Assembly: GCF_011421425.1 (NCBI RefSeq)
Contig: NZ_WPCW01000001.1
Coordinates: forward strand, 434,001-498,000
DNA: 64,000 nucleotides
Direction: 5' to 3'
Origin: Streptococcus catagoni
GTDB taxonomy: Bacteria; Bacillota; Bacilli; Lactobacillales; Streptococcaceae
Positions 27,770 through 36,846 of this stretch are shown here, in pieces (the first letter of the stretch is position 1; each line of letters begins with the position of its first letter). The position numbers and the translations under genes were made by a program. The notes under the pieces are model-generated. The model made no database searches and was not told the origin of the DNA. It saw only the letters and a program-made list of their open reading frames with translations.

Positions 27770-28930
27770 GGATGATTTGAGTTTCAATAATTGTGAGATA
27801 TGCTTTTGGATTTTATCAGTAACCTCTCTTTTGCGGTAGCCAGTATAATCATGAATAAGCTGTCTCATGGACTTAAGTATGATCACCTTTTTGGCCTGGT
27901 CAATGGAGCGCAGGGATGTAATCACCTGAAAGAAATGTGTAAAAGATTTTTCATCAAAAGGAAAGGCATTAAGACTGGTTATTCCACTAGCAATCAAGCT
28001 ATCAAAAAAGGAATCACAGACCAACTTGAGGTCATGCTTAGACAATTGTTTGGTCCAATCCCTGAAAGTCAGTTCCAATATGCGGCTGAGTTCAGTGGGA
28101 TCTGAAACAGTCTCAAATTTACCACTTAGATCAACCTGCCAATTAGCAGTCTTATGCTGCAAGAGACCAAAGGAAAGGCTTTTGACAATTTTGGGTTTGA
28201 CATCACAATAAAGCATAACCCCAACGATGGATTCTTGTGGCCTAATAACAACCAATCTATCACGGATCCTTTGATAGCCCTCTTTCATTAGAAACTCTTC
28301 GGCCAGGCCTGGTGAATCCAGCAAATAAATTTTCTTGATGGCCTTTTGTAAGTTTGGGAGCAGAAAACTTGAAGCATAAAGAGCCAAGTTCCCACCTTTG
28401 GAATGTCCACTGACAACAATCTCTTTATCAGGATTATTTTCCAAATAAGAACTTAGGTAAGAAATAGCTGACCTGTCTGCTGCCACTTCTTTCATGTAGG
28501 TTAATTTGAAGTCTTCCTTCCAGCCAATTAAGCTATCATCTGTTCCTCTAAAAACAATTTGAGTATGCTTAATAGCATCTATTTCAAAAATCATAGCAGC
28601 AAACTGCTTCTCAGATTCTAGGTCAATTTCATTGACATAATAAGACAGACTTAGGCCTTTAAAACGCTCAGACTTTCGCATCTGTCTGAAAAGCTCAATT
28701 CTCTCTTTGGTCATCAAGAAGTTATAAACCAGCTTTTTACTATCCTCAGCCTCATCAGCTAGGACCTTTTCCAAATCAATCGTCAAAGGCTTATCTTCTT
28801 TTTTCTCTACTAATTGGTCAAAAGATAAATAGCCGATCTCGTTAATAGCAACAATATCAACTTCATTTAATGGCAACACTTCAAAACTTTTTTGGCTATT
28901 ATGTTGGATATAATCACTAATTGTTGGCAA
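27758..28930 (-). CDS. DUF2974/Mbeg1-like alpha/beta-hydrolase
   Basis: The 390-residue cytoplasmic protein resembles streptococcal DUF2974 proteins. A lipase-like core contains IVFRGTDDSLIGWKEDF, the nucleophile elbow VVSGHSKGGNLALYAS, and a possible acid in IYLLDSPGLAEEF. There is no signal peptide. Substrate and role are unknown. It is a single gene with a terminator that overlaps its 3' end. Confidence 0.78.
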   Translation of the reverse strand: MPTISDYIQHNSQKSFEVLPLNEVDIVAINEIGYLSFDQLVEKKEDKPLTIDLEKVLADEAEDSKKLVYNFLMTKERIELFRQMRKSERFKGLSLSYYVNEIDLESEKQFAAMIFEIDAIKHTQIVFRGTDDSLIGWKEDFKLTYMKEVAADRSAISYLSSYLENNPDKEIVVSGHSKGGNLALYASSFLLPNLQKAIKKIYLLDSPGLAEEFLMKEGYQRIRDRLVVIRPQESIVGVMLYCDVKPKIVKSLSFGLLQHKTANWQVDLSGKFETVSDPTELSRILELTFRDWTKQLSKHDLKLVCDSFFDSLIASGITSLNAFPFDEKSFTHFFQVITSLRSIDQAKKVIILKSMRQLIHDYTGYRKREVTDKIQKHISQLLKLKSSKKL

Positions 28931-29041
28931 TTGATCCGCACCTTTCTAAAACTGATGTCTTCGAAATTTGAAAAAAGTAGTCAGAGCATTTCCTTAAGGA
29001 AGTTCTTTTATTAAAAGCCTCCCTTAGCTTTCTTTAAATGG

Positions 29042-29735
29042 CTAGCGCTGACCATCCCATTCAGCAAAAAATTCTTCTAAGTAAAGTTCTAAAAATTGAT
29101 GCCTCTGCTCTGCTATTTGCATGCCATAAGTTGTATTCATCAGTTCTTTTAGTTTTAATAATTTCTGGTAGAAATGTATGATGGCAGTGTCGTCCCCACT
29201 TCTATAAGCTTCTTTACTGAGCTGATCTGGAGATAATGATCTATTGGAATCATGGATAAGCCGTCCCTTATAAGCAGAATAGGCCATGGTTCTTGCTACT
29301 CCAATAGCCCCCATGGCATCCAAGCGGTCTGCATCTTGAACAACCTTAATTTCCAAGCTTTTTTAATCTTTGATCCTGCCCTAGTCGATAAGAGATGTGT
29401 CTCGTAATATATAAGATTTCTTCAGCAAGTTCCGGATCTACTTGCTCTTTTACTAACCATTGTTCAACTTCTAGATCCGCTTTTTGAGGATCATCATTTA
29501 ATTTACTGTCAGCCATGTCATGCAAGAGAGCAGCCATTTGACAGATAAAAAGGTCTGCATTTTCTTTTTGAGCAATTGCCTTAGCCATGTTTCGAACACG
29601 AACAATATGCCACCAGTCATGACCACTAGAATCGTTTTCTAGCTTAGCTTTGACCCAGTTTTCTGTCTTTTTTAATAGCTGCTCCTTTGTAGTCAGCTTA
29701 CTGATCTCCTGTGAATAAGGCCTTGTAATCCCCAT
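29042..29735 (-). pseudogene. HD-domain phosphohydrolase, frameshifted in an A-run
   Basis: The first part (29735-29346) holds the HD metal motif: SGHDWWHIVRVRNMAKAI and AALLHDMADSK. It runs into YRLGQDQRLKKLGN and stops. The second part (from 29356) continues the family sequence as LEIKVVQDADRLDAMGAIG with the fourth metal ligand aspartate. Removing one A from the six-A run at 29360-29365 joins them as RLKSLEIKVV. The start I give is an ATG overlapping msrB by 38 bp; the true start is uncertain. As read, the protein lacks its C-terminal third. It could be decay, phase variation by slippage, or a sequencing error. Confidence 0.85.
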
Positions 29736-30138
29736 ACCCTTTTTGCTCCAATTCTTCAAAGGGGATAAAGTTTAGGGCTGCTGAATTAATGCAGTACCTC
29801 AAGCCTCCCTTATCAACAGGTCCATCATTAAAGACATGACCAAGGTGAGACTTGCTATTACGGCTTCTAACTTCTACTCGGTGCATACCAAAGGATGAAT
29901 CTTCATGATTGGTTACAGCACGGTTTTCAACAGGTTTTGAAAATGCTGGCCAGCCACAGCCTGATTGGTATTTATCCAGTGAGGTAAAGAGGACTTCGCC
30001 ACTAACAACATCTACATAGATACCCTTTTCAAAGAACTGATCATACTGACCACTGTAGGCTCTTTCAGTTGCTCCCTCCTGAGTCACTTGATAGGACAAA
30101 TCGCCAATACGTTGACGTAGTTCTTCTTTAGATTCCAC
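29698..30138 (-). CDS. msrB: Peptide-methionine (R)-S-oxide reductase
   Basis: The 146-residue enzyme reduces methionine-R-sulfoxide in damaged proteins. It has [14 protein letters not shown], the LGHVFNDGP motif and the catalytic cysteine in [14 protein letters not shown]. The zinc CxxC pairs of some MsrB forms are absent, which is normal for this branch. It begins with GTG, supported by a strong AAAGGAGG site. The next gene, the HD hydrolase, overlaps its end. MsrA is not fused here, unlike in some streptococci. Confidence 0.95.
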   Translation of the reverse strand: MESKEELRQRIGDLSYQVTQEGATERAYSGQYDQFFEKGIYVDVVSGEVLFTSLDKYQSGCGWPAFSKPVENRAVTNHEDSSFGMHRVEVRSRNSKSHLGHVFNDGPVDKGGLRYCINSAALNFIPFEELEQKGYGDYKALFTGDQ

Positions 30139-30488
30139 CTTTATACCTCCTTTTTGATAGGCCTTATTTTAAAAATGTCTCGTTTTTAGGATTAATGTAG
30201 TCAGCTTAGCTTATCTTACTAGCAAACTGACAGCTTAAGTTTAGGTCTATTTTATCATATTCTCATTCTTCTTATGACTTTAAGGCAGGAAAAAACTCAC
30301 TTTTTCAAGTGAGTTCAGACTGTAGACAAAGTGATGATTTCTCAGAGAAAACTGATGACAAACAAAGTCATTAGAGAGTTGCCTTAAAGATCTTTTTTGC
30401 CCTGATCAGAGTGTCTGAGTAAGGCTTTGTATCCTACTGGTCGGGCTTCTTTGACTCTCCTATCTCAAAAGCTTCTAAATAAAATCTT
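30139..30488. other. Non-coding region upstream of msrB
   Basis: No gene is visible in these 350 bp. A minus-strand extended -10 (TG-A-TAAAAT, -10 hexamer at 30249-30254) probably serves msrB and would give a leader of about 100 nt. That leader contains an imperfect hairpin with GTCAG (30200-30204) and CTGAC (30227-30231). The terminator at 30294-30315 is listed separately. The rest shows nothing I can name. Confidence 0.55.
30294..30315 (-). terminator. Terminator downstream of the substrate-binding protein gene
   Basis: AACTCACTT (30294-30302) pairs with AAGTGAGTT (30307-30315); the minus strand continues into a T-run. It is about 175 bp beyond the stop at 30489. Confidence 0.8.
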
Positions 30489-31535
30489 TTAGGGATCAAA
30501 AGCTTGGCGCAAGCTATTGTACTTGTCTAAAATGCTATTTTTATGCTTGCTGACATAGGCATAGTCTTCTTTTAGTGTGGGGATGGCTTCTAATGGTTTA
30601 ATATCACTACTGGTCTTGGCATCTTTTCTTATAGGACGATTGGTTGTAGATTGGGCAAAACTGTTTTGAACCTCTAAAGACAGGACAAAATCAATAAAAG
30701 CCTTGGCCTTTTCTATTGATTTAGAGCCTTTGACGATGGCCATTGACGAAGGTAGAAAGACCGTTCCTTCTTTGGGGTAAACAATGGAAATATTAGCTCC
30801 GCTCTTTTGCAGGTTAAGACAAGGATCCTCATAGCTGAGCCCCACCACCATTTTACCATCAGCTACTGACTGGTAAACATCTGATGAGCTAGCAGAGCTA
30901 ATACCATTGATGTTGTGAATCAAATCTTGAACATAGTTCCAGGCTTTGGGATTTTTGTAACCACCTTTGGCTAACAAGATATTGGTTAGTTGGGAAAAAG
31001 CACTGGATGAACTATTAGGATCCCCAAAGGCAATTTTGCCCTTTAAAGCTGGATTGAGCAAATCTTCATAGGAACGAATGGGAATATCCTTGGCCAGAGC
31101 ATTGTTAACGATAAAGACGCTACCGTTAATGGTGTAAGGACTAGCAATGTCACTGGGATAAAGAGTATCCGCAATGAGATGATTGGCTGCCTTAGGAAGA
31201 TAGGAATCAAATAAATCCTTATGACTTTCAAACTGACTATAATTACCACCAAAGAAAAGGTCTGCCTTTAAGCCTGAACCTTTCTTTTCTAATTGCTTCA
31301 TGAGCTGACCTGTTCCTCCTTGAATCAACCTGACTTTGATGCCATATTTTTCTTCAAAGGCAGGAATAGTTCCTGTTAAGAGGGTCTGACTGTTAGGACT
31401 TAAAATCACTAGTTCTTTAGTGTCAGGACTACTTCGCCTATCCCTGTGATTAAGATAGTAAAAAGAAGTAAAGATTACTAGCATAAGAATTCCTAAAAGA
31501 GCTAAGACTTTAACATAGGTCTTGGACATTTTCAT
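30489..31535 (-). CDS. Membrane-anchored extracellular substrate-binding protein (Fe3+/family 1 type)
   Basis: The 348-residue protein has a single uncleaved-looking N-terminal helix (about residues 8-28, VLALLGILMLVIFTSFYYL) with no lipobox cysteine and no clear signal-peptidase site. A binding-protein domain follows (LVILSPNSQTLLTGTIPAF, ADLFFGGNYSQFE, KIAFGDPNSSSSAFSQL). Its family carries iron, spermidine or phosphonate ligands. No permease or ATPase gene is nearby. Instead it is 3 bp downstream of a response regulator gene, in a kinase-regulator-binding protein unit. I therefore infer a sensory co-receptor role, as in GAS, where a similar order is found. The ligand is unknown. Confidence 0.82.
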   Translation of the reverse strand: MKMSKTYVKVLALLGILMLVIFTSFYYLNHRDRRSSPDTKELVILSPNSQTLLTGTIPAFEEKYGIKVRLIQGGTGQLMKQLEKKGSGLKADLFFGGNYSQFESHKDLFDSYLPKAANHLIADTLYPSDIASPYTINGSVFIVNNALAKDIPIRSYEDLLNPALKGKIAFGDPNSSSSAFSQLTNILLAKGGYKNPKAWNYVQDLIHNINGISSASSSDVYQSVADGKMVVGLSYEDPCLNLQKSGANISIVYPKEGTVFLPSSMAIVKGSKSIEKAKAFIDFVLSLEVQNSFAQSTTNRPIRKDAKTSSDIKPLEAIPTLKEDYAYVSKHKNSILDKYNSLRQAFDP

Positions 31536-31538
31536 CTC

Positions 31539-32306
31539 CTATTCTGTGCTAAGTTTGACTAAGTGTTCTTTGAAGGCCTTGACCGTTTGTCCCATATATT
31601 TTTTAAAGACGCGATCAAAATAACGATAATCATAAATGCCTACAGCTTCTGCAATCTGATAGACCAACAAGTCTGGTTCATTGAGCATCAGTTGGATAGC
31701 TTGGTTGATACGGTATTGGTTGATATAATCACTCAAGGTCATGTTCAGGTGTTTTTTAGCTAAATTGTAGAGGTAACTTTCACTGTAGCCTAGCTCATGG
31801 GCTAATTGGCTAATCATGATTTTTTCCTGATAGTGGTCATGAATGAAGTGCAACATGTCTTGCGCTGCCTCTGGCAATTGTTCACTGATCTGAGGAAGTG
31901 GTAAGTACAGATGACTTTGATCACCTCTTAGCTTTTGATCTTCTAGTCGCTCAATAATGCTTCTTAAAGTCTGATATAAGGCCTCTTTTTCCAGGGGCTT
32001 GGTCAAAAATTCAAGTACACCGTAGTGAAGGGCTGATCTGGCATTTGGAAAATCGGCATAGCCTGACAAGATGATTTTGGCATAAGAATAGTCTTTTGTA
32101 GCATCAAACATTTCAAAGGCTGTCATGATTGGCATATTGATGTCTGTCAAAACTATATCAGGCTTGCTTTCAGCAATCAGTGCTGCTCCTTCTTTGCCAT
32201 CTTTTGCTTCTCCCACAACGACAATGTCTAATAGTTTGTAATCAATGGCATAATGAAGCCATTTACGAATCAGATGTTCATCTTCCACAATTAAAAGTTT
32301 GTACAT
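31539..32306 (-). CDS. Two-component response regulator, REC-AraC (YesN type)
   Basis: The 255-residue protein has an N-terminal receiver domain (LLIVEDEHLIRKWL, phospho-acceptor aspartate in PDIVLTDINMP, lysine in LEFLTKPLEK). A short linker precedes a C-terminal AraC-type DNA-binding domain with two helix-turn-helix units (QLAHELGYSESYLYNLAKK and VYQIAEAVGIYDYRYFDRVF). It is encoded 3 bp after the kinase and before the binding protein. The likely targets are the adjacent PTS operon and perhaps its own unit; this is inference. Confidence 0.93.
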   Translation of the reverse strand: MYKLLIVEDEHLIRKWLHYAIDYKLLDIVVVGEAKDGKEGAALIAESKPDIVLTDINMPIMTAFEMFDATKDYSYAKIILSGYADFPNARSALHYGVLEFLTKPLEKEALYQTLRSIIERLEDQKLRGDQSHLYLPLPQISEQLPEAAQDMLHFIHDHYQEKIMISQLAHELGYSESYLYNLAKKHLNMTLSDYINQYRINQAIQLMLNEPDLLVYQIAEAVGIYDYRYFDRVFKKYMGQTVKAFKEHLVKLSTE

Positions 32307-32309
32307 CTC

Positions 32310-33944
32310 TTACTCCTTAATCTTATAAAGTAGCAAAAAGTCCTTCTCTCTTTTCTCAAAGCTTAGGGTCACCTCTGAGAAATGATGTTTCAAACGTCTG
32401 TAGGAATTCACCAGACCATGATGTGAATCTTCTGATTCTAAGAGTGCTCTGATTTCTGCTTGTCTATCAGGGCTAATTCCCGGCCCATTATCTGATACTG
32501 CAAAGTAGATAGTATCTGCTACCCTACTAATTTCTATGCCAAGTGACACATCGTGGCGGTGACGAAAACCATACTTAATACTGTTTTCAACCACAGGTAA
32601 CAAAAAGAGCTTGGGAATCTTAAGATCTTCAAGGGTCTTATCACATACAATCTCATAATCAAGCTCTTCAAACCTCACTTTATTAATGACTAAATAAGAC
32701 TCCAAAACGGCCAAATCTTCCTTTAGTGGCACAGCTTCTGAAGAACCATTTAGGCTATAACGTAGCAATTTGGTTAGGCGAAGCACAATTTTTTCGGTTA
32801 GCTCAGGATCATAATGGCTGGTAATCAAAATCGTCTCTAGAGTATTGTAGAGAAAATGAGGGTTAAATTGCGCCTCAAGCATACGTTTTTCAAAGTTTAA
32901 CCTTTGCTTTTCCAGTTCTAAGGTTTTATCGTTCAAGCCCTGCAAGCGTCCGACCATTTGATTGATCTGTCCGGCTAAGAATTGAAATTCATCTTGGCTG
33001 CTCAGTTCAATCCTTGATTTTTCTTGCCTAGAAATAGCTGCCATATCTCTGGTTATTTGAGTAATAGCTCGTGAATTCTTGGAAGCAATCTTATCTGCTA
33101 GGGATCTTGATTTCCAGTTCAAGACCATAAAAATGATTAGAGAAGAAATTAATGAAAATAAGAGCACCATCTTAATAGGAATTAAGGGGCGATAAAGAAA
33201 GAGGGTAATAGTTGGACTCAGCTTGATCTGTCTAAGAATAAAAGCTCGATTCCCATGAAAGATAAAGTATCCTTTCAACAAGCGGCTATCTACCTTATGA
33301 AGACTGGAAGAAATAAAGTCACGATTACTAAAGACAAAACTGTTATCAAAGCGATCTGAAATGATAATATCTGAATTAATATCCTTGGAAGGAGGCAAAA
33401 AATCCTTACCGTTCATCAGTAAAACAGAATAACCCTTGATAAGGTTGTTAACCCTAATAGGTTCAATCATAGCTAAAAAATGTTCTTCTTCATTATCCAT
33501 GATAATTTTTACTAGGTTTTTCTTACTTTTGGCTTCTTGGATGATTTGCGACATGTAAACCGATTGGTTGAAAAAATTACCTAATTGTTGATTACTAGCA
33601 AACAAGAGCTGATTTTCAGGACTAAAAATCATAAGTTCTGTCTGACTTTGAGAATGATTTCTAAAATGATAATACTGCTTACCAAGGTCATCAAGGGTCA
33701 ATTGATGAGATAAAAATGAAGCTAAAATGGTCTGATTAAGATCCTTTAACAGACTTCTATTTTTCTTTAAGAGGTGATGGTAAGTTCCCTCCACACTCTT
33801 TAGATCACGATAGAGACCAATTTGTTGAGGGGCTAAGGAAAAAATTAGAAAAAAGCCAATTAATAAGACCGATAAGATCAGGGATTGATGCGAAAAATCA
33901 TGCGAGATATCGTCTTGTAAGTGTTTTTTAAACTGTTCTTCCAT
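32310..33944 (-). CDS. Sensor histidine kinase, YesM/LytS-like
   Basis: I chose the ATG at 33944 (MEEQFKKHLQDDISHDF) behind AAAGGAAAG, giving 544 residues. Two membrane helices (about 25-45 and 260-282) flank a 215-residue extracellular sensor domain. The cytoplasmic part has a HAMP-like linker and the His_kinase motif EAQFNPHFLYNTLETI with the phospho-accepting histidine. The ATPase motifs NSIKYGFRH and VSDNGPGIS follow. The large outer domain could touch the membrane-anchored binding protein from the same unit. A terminator between EIID and this gene suggests separate control from the PTS. Confidence 0.93.
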   Translation of the reverse strand: MEEQFKKHLQDDISHDFSHQSLILSVLLIGFFLIFSLAPQQIGLYRDLKSVEGTYHHLLKKNRSLLKDLNQTILASFLSHQLTLDDLGKQYYHFRNHSQSQTELMIFSPENQLLFASNQQLGNFFNQSVYMSQIIQEAKSKKNLVKIIMDNEEEHFLAMIEPIRVNNLIKGYSVLLMNGKDFLPPSKDINSDIIISDRFDNSFVFSNRDFISSSLHKVDSRLLKGYFIFHGNRAFILRQIKLSPTITLFLYRPLIPIKMVLLFSLISSLIIFMVLNWKSRSLADKIASKNSRAITQITRDMAAISRQEKSRIELSSQDEFQFLAGQINQMVGRLQGLNDKTLELEKQRLNFEKRMLEAQFNPHFLYNTLETILITSHYDPELTEKIVLRLTKLLRYSLNGSSEAVPLKEDLAVLESYLVINKVRFEELDYEIVCDKTLEDLKIPKLFLLPVVENSIKYGFRHRHDVSLGIEISRVADTIYFAVSDNGPGISPDRQAEIRALLESEDSHHGLVNSYRRLKHHFSEVTLSFEKREKDFLLLYKIKE

Positions 33945-34030
33945 GAGCCACTCTTTCCTTTCTAACATCTTTTATTATAGCAAATGTCAGCCAAGCCTTG
34001 CTAGAGTCACTTGCTTTTAAAGTAAACTTA

Positions 34031-34075
34031 AAAAAGATAAGTAAAAGAGGAGAATAGACTTCTACTTATCTTTTT
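34031..34075. terminator. Terminator after PTS EIID
   Basis: AAAAAGATAAGTA (34031-34043) pairs with TACTTATCTTTTT (34063-34075), a perfect 13-bp stem followed by T or A runs. It separates the PTS operon from the kinase gene. Confidence 0.9.
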
Positions 34076-34087
34076 GTCTACAGTCAA

Positions 34088-34915
34088 TTAGCAAATGCCG
34101 AACAATCCTAGGATAATCCCTAAGAACATGATGCCAAACATGATCCAGTTAATATTGACTTTCTTACGTAGAAGCCAAAAGGCAGTCAAAGTAACCATTA
34201 AAGGCACGATGCCAATGAATAATTGGTCCAAATAGTTTTGTATGGAAGCTGCTTCTTTAGCCCCTTTAGCAGCAACGGTTAAAATAGTTTTAAATTTAAC
34301 ATTTGAAGCTGTCATAGAACCAACCATCATCAAACCAAGCATACTAGAGGTTTTGGTAACTATCTTGATACCACCTGATTCATATAACTTTTTGATGAAG
34401 CCTGCACCGACAGAATAACCACCATATAAACTATAGTAATGAATAATAAAGGCAGGTATATTGTAAAGTAGCAAGAAAACAACTGCTCCCATGGCTGAAC
34501 CAGTGCTAGCCAGTGAGATCCCAATTCCTGCTGCAATCACCCGTAAGATTCCCCAGAAGAAAGAATCACCAACGCCAGAAATAGGTCCCATCAAGGAAGC
34601 CTTAACAGCCGTAATAGAACTGGCGTCAAATTCTGGATCTTCACTGTTTTTCTTTTCCATTGAAGCCACAAGTCCCATGATAAAGTTATTAATGTGCATG
34701 GTTGCATTAAACCATGTGGTGTGTCTAACCAAGGCTTCTGCCTTATCTTTATCCTTTTTATAAAACAGATTAATGACAGGTAATAAGGTGTAAATGACCC
34801 CAATAGCATGATATTGAGTAGCCCCAGTACGACTAGCATTCATGGTCCATGAACGCCAAAAGACTGAGCGTAACATTTTGCGTTCTTCTTTAGTCAACTT
34901 GTCTTGCGTTTTCAT
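34088..34915 (-). CDS. PTS mannose-family transporter subunit EIID
   Basis: The 275-residue EIID has the family opening (LTKEERKMLRSVFWRSWTMN), the ASSITAVKASLMGPISGVGDS segment and a C-terminal membrane helix (WIMFGIMFLGIILGLFGI). With EIIC it forms the sugar channel. Its ATG overlaps the EIIC stop by 4 bp. The subtype is closer to amino-sugar (Aga-like) or uncharacterised systems than to glucose/mannose ManN, judging by divergence, but I cannot name the sugar. Confidence 0.92.
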   Translation of the reverse strand: MKTQDKLTKEERKMLRSVFWRSWTMNASRTGATQYHAIGVIYTLLPVINLFYKKDKDKAEALVRHTTWFNATMHINNFIMGLVASMEKKNSEDPEFDASSITAVKASLMGPISGVGDSFFWGILRVIAAGIGISLASTGSAMGAVVFLLLYNIPAFIIHYYSLYGGYSVGAGFIKKLYESGGIKIVTKTSSMLGLMMVGSMTASNVKFKTILTVAAKGAKEAASIQNYLDQLFIGIVPLMVTLTAFWLLRKKVNINWIMFGIMFLGIILGLFGIC

Positions 34916-35730
34916 GCAAAGAAATCCTCCTCTTCTGATTCTTTGGAATCAAATGTGTTTTGCTTACTGATAAGACCATTACCAATAGCATCCATTTCCA
35001 AATCTCTTTGTGAACTGATGACACAGATCACAGCACCAAGGGCAGCTACTGCAACTGCAGGCAATTTCAAGTAAGCTGTCAAGACAAATCCTAATAAGTA
35101 AAAGACTGCCAATTTATTAGTCCACAGTAGTTTCATCAGCATAGCAAAGCCGACAGCAGGTAAGAGACCTCCAGCTGCGCTCAAACCATTCATAAGATTT
35201 TGAGGGATATGTTGAACAAAGCTATTAACCGGCCCACTGCCCACTAAAATACCAATAAATGAAATAGAGGCAATAATGAGGTAATAAACAATCCATGTCC
35301 CATAATGAAGTAAAACAAGCTGACCTTGTTGATTTTCAGCGGCCGCCTTGTCTACCCACGGAGCAAAGATATTCATAAAGACATTTTTCAAAAACATGAC
35401 CACAAAGGCTGCAAGCATCCCAATTGGTACTGCCAAGGTCATGGCTGCTTTTTGGTCAATGTGTGAAATAATGGTAAAAGTTGTTGCCATTGCAGTTGCT
35501 GTTACAGGCTCTGCAGCAATGACACCACCGATATTGACATTTCCTAGAAAGAGTGCCTCAAGAGAAGCTCCCATCAAAATACCAACCTTCATATCCCCCA
35601 GTAACAGACCTGTAACCAAGCCTACCACTAGTGGACGCTCCATCATACTTTGACCGGTTAAATAATTTCCTCCAAAACAAATCAAGACAGCAAGGGCTGC
35701 CATTGTTGCTGGCATTAACATCTCTATCAC
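34912..35730 (-). CDS. PTS mannose-family transporter subunit EIIC
   Basis: The 272-residue membrane protein has about eight helices and the Man-family pattern RPLVVGLVTGLLLGDMKVGI, MGASLEALFLGNVNIGGVIAAEP and GLSAAGGLLPAVGFAMLMKLL. It pairs with EIID to form the permease. It sits 6 bp after EIIB and overlaps EIID by 4 bp. A 20-residue acidic C-terminal tail (SKESEEEDFFA) is slightly longer than usual. Confidence 0.93.
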   Translation of the reverse strand: MIEMLMPATMAALAVLICFGGNYLTGQSMMERPLVVGLVTGLLLGDMKVGILMGASLEALFLGNVNIGGVIAAEPVTATAMATTFTIISHIDQKAAMTLAVPIGMLAAFVVMFLKNVFMNIFAPWVDKAAAENQQGQLVLLHYGTWIVYYLIIASISFIGILVGSGPVNSFVQHIPQNLMNGLSAAGGLLPAVGFAMLMKLLWTNKLAVFYLLGFVLTAYLKLPAVAVAALGAVICVISSQRDLEMDAIGNGLISKQNTFDSKESEEEDFFA

Positions 35731-35736
35731 CTCTCT

Positions 35737-36228
35737 TTATTTGACTAATTGGCTTAAGTGAACCTTGCTGTTTGAAGGCAAGACCTGGTTAAAGACATCC
35801 AAGTTTGGAAGGCTGGCTAGTTCTTTAGCTGCTTCTAACTCTTTGGGATTTAACAATAAGCTGGAAGTTAATTTGACCTTGCTGGCTGGATCTGATTTAT
35901 CAAAGCGACCAACATTTGCTACATTGACAGCTTCTAAATCGCTTACATTTTTAGCAATAGCACAAGCATCTGTCACAGAATTAACAATGACAAAGATACG
36001 TTTATCCTTTGCCCGCGGATCATTGAAAAGCTGGATGGAATCTTCTACAGAACGTATCAAGAGTTTCATGCCATTTGGCACTGCCATCTTTAAAGTCATT
36101 TGTGTGATTTCATTTTTAGCTGCTTCATCGTTTGCCACCACAAGTAAGGGAGCATTTAATTCCTTTGTCCAAACAACCGCTACTTGTCCATGAATCAGAC
36201 GGTCGTCAACACGAATTTGAGTAATCAT
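35737..36228 (-). CDS. PTS mannose-family transporter subunit EIIB
   Basis: This 163-residue cytosolic phosphocarrier has the phosphorylatable histidine in IRVDDRLIHGQVAVVW. Further family segments are LLVVANDEAAKNEITQMTLK and LNPKELEAAKEL. It accepts phosphate from EIIA and passes it to the incoming sugar. It is 12 bp downstream of EIIA with a GGAGG site. Confidence 0.93.
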   Translation of the reverse strand: MITQIRVDDRLIHGQVAVVWTKELNAPLLVVANDEAAKNEITQMTLKMAVPNGMKLLIRSVEDSIQLFNDPRAKDKRIFVIVNSVTDACAIAKNVSDLEAVNVANVGRFDKSDPASKVKLTSSLLLNPKELEAAKELASLPNLDVFNQVLPSNSKVHLSQLVK

Positions 36229-36240
36229 TTTTCTTCCTCC

Positions 36241-36666
36241 TTAATTAAAAAAGTCATCATCAGAGTCATGGCTACTTTCTATAGCAACCAACTGAACTTG
36301 GGATTCATTAATAGTGTTTTGAATTTCCTCTTTTGTAAGAGCTTCATCTGGTTTTAAAAACATGAGTGATAAGAGAGTCGCTAGATTGCTATTTGAGATT
36401 AAGAAAATATTGTCCTTACCACTTGCCATCACTGCTGCAAGCATTTTCTGATTAACACTACCTCCCAATAAATCTGTGAAAATGAGTGCTTGTTCATCAG
36501 CTGCCACTCCTGCAATAAAGTCCTCAATGCGACTAGTGTAGTCACTATCATCAATATAGGCATCAATCGTTTCTATCTCTTGGCCACGACCTGCTAAAAT
36601 TTCAATTGAGCTCTGCAAACCACTGGCTAATTTCCCATGACTACCAATTAGACATTTTCGTTTCAT
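36241..36666 (-). CDS. PTS mannose-family transporter subunit EIIA
   Basis: The 141-residue EIIA starts at the ATG at 36666 (MKRKCLIGSHGKLASGL), just after TTGGAGG. The histidine in GSHGK is the phosphorylation site taking phosphate from HPr, and IFTDLLGGSVNQ is the conserved substrate loop. It is the first gene of the PTS operon. Upstream lie a cre-like element and an inverted repeat, so carbon catabolite repression by CcpA and specific control by the neighbouring response regulator are both plausible. Confidence 0.93.
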   Translation of the reverse strand: MKRKCLIGSHGKLASGLQSSIEILAGRGQEIETIDAYIDDSDYTSRIEDFIAGVAADEQALIFTDLLGGSVNQKMLAAVMASGKDNIFLISNSNLATLLSLMFLKPDEALTKEEIQNTINESQVQLVAIESSHDSDDDFFN

Positions 36667-36740
36667 CTTTTCCTCCAACTAAGTGCGAGACTTACCTTTA
36701 CCAGTATCTGACTGGCTAAGTTACAGCTTCATTTTATCAA

Positions 36741-36756
36741 ATGAAAACGTTTTTAA
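36741..36756 (-). promoter_or_regulatory. cre-like site upstream of the PTS operon
   Basis: The plus strand reads ATGAAAACGTTTTTAA. It matches the WTGNAARCGNWWWCAW catabolite-responsive consensus at 15 of 16 positions. It lies 75 bp before the EIIA ATG, consistent with CcpA repression. Confidence 0.65.
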
Positions 36757-36775
36757 AATGGACTATTCTACTTAA

Positions 36776-36795
36776 TGTGTAGACAATCCTACACA
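36776..36795. promoter_or_regulatory. Inverted repeat, candidate regulator site of the PTS operon
   Basis: TGTGTAG (36776-36782), six bases, CTACACA (36789-36795): a perfect 7-bp dyad 20 bp from the cre-like site. The AraC-type response regulator encoded downstream is a candidate binder. Only the repeat is directly seen. Confidence 0.45.
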
Positions 36796-36846
36796 AAGAA
36801 AGCTGAATGATCTTAATCAGAACCTAAAAAAGACTAATGAGAGGCT

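Noticed and set aside
29358..29366. A-AAA-AAG heptamer as a programmed -1 frameshift site in the HD gene
   Set aside because: A -1 shift leads to the wrong frame; the downstream coding frame needs +1 (one A fewer).
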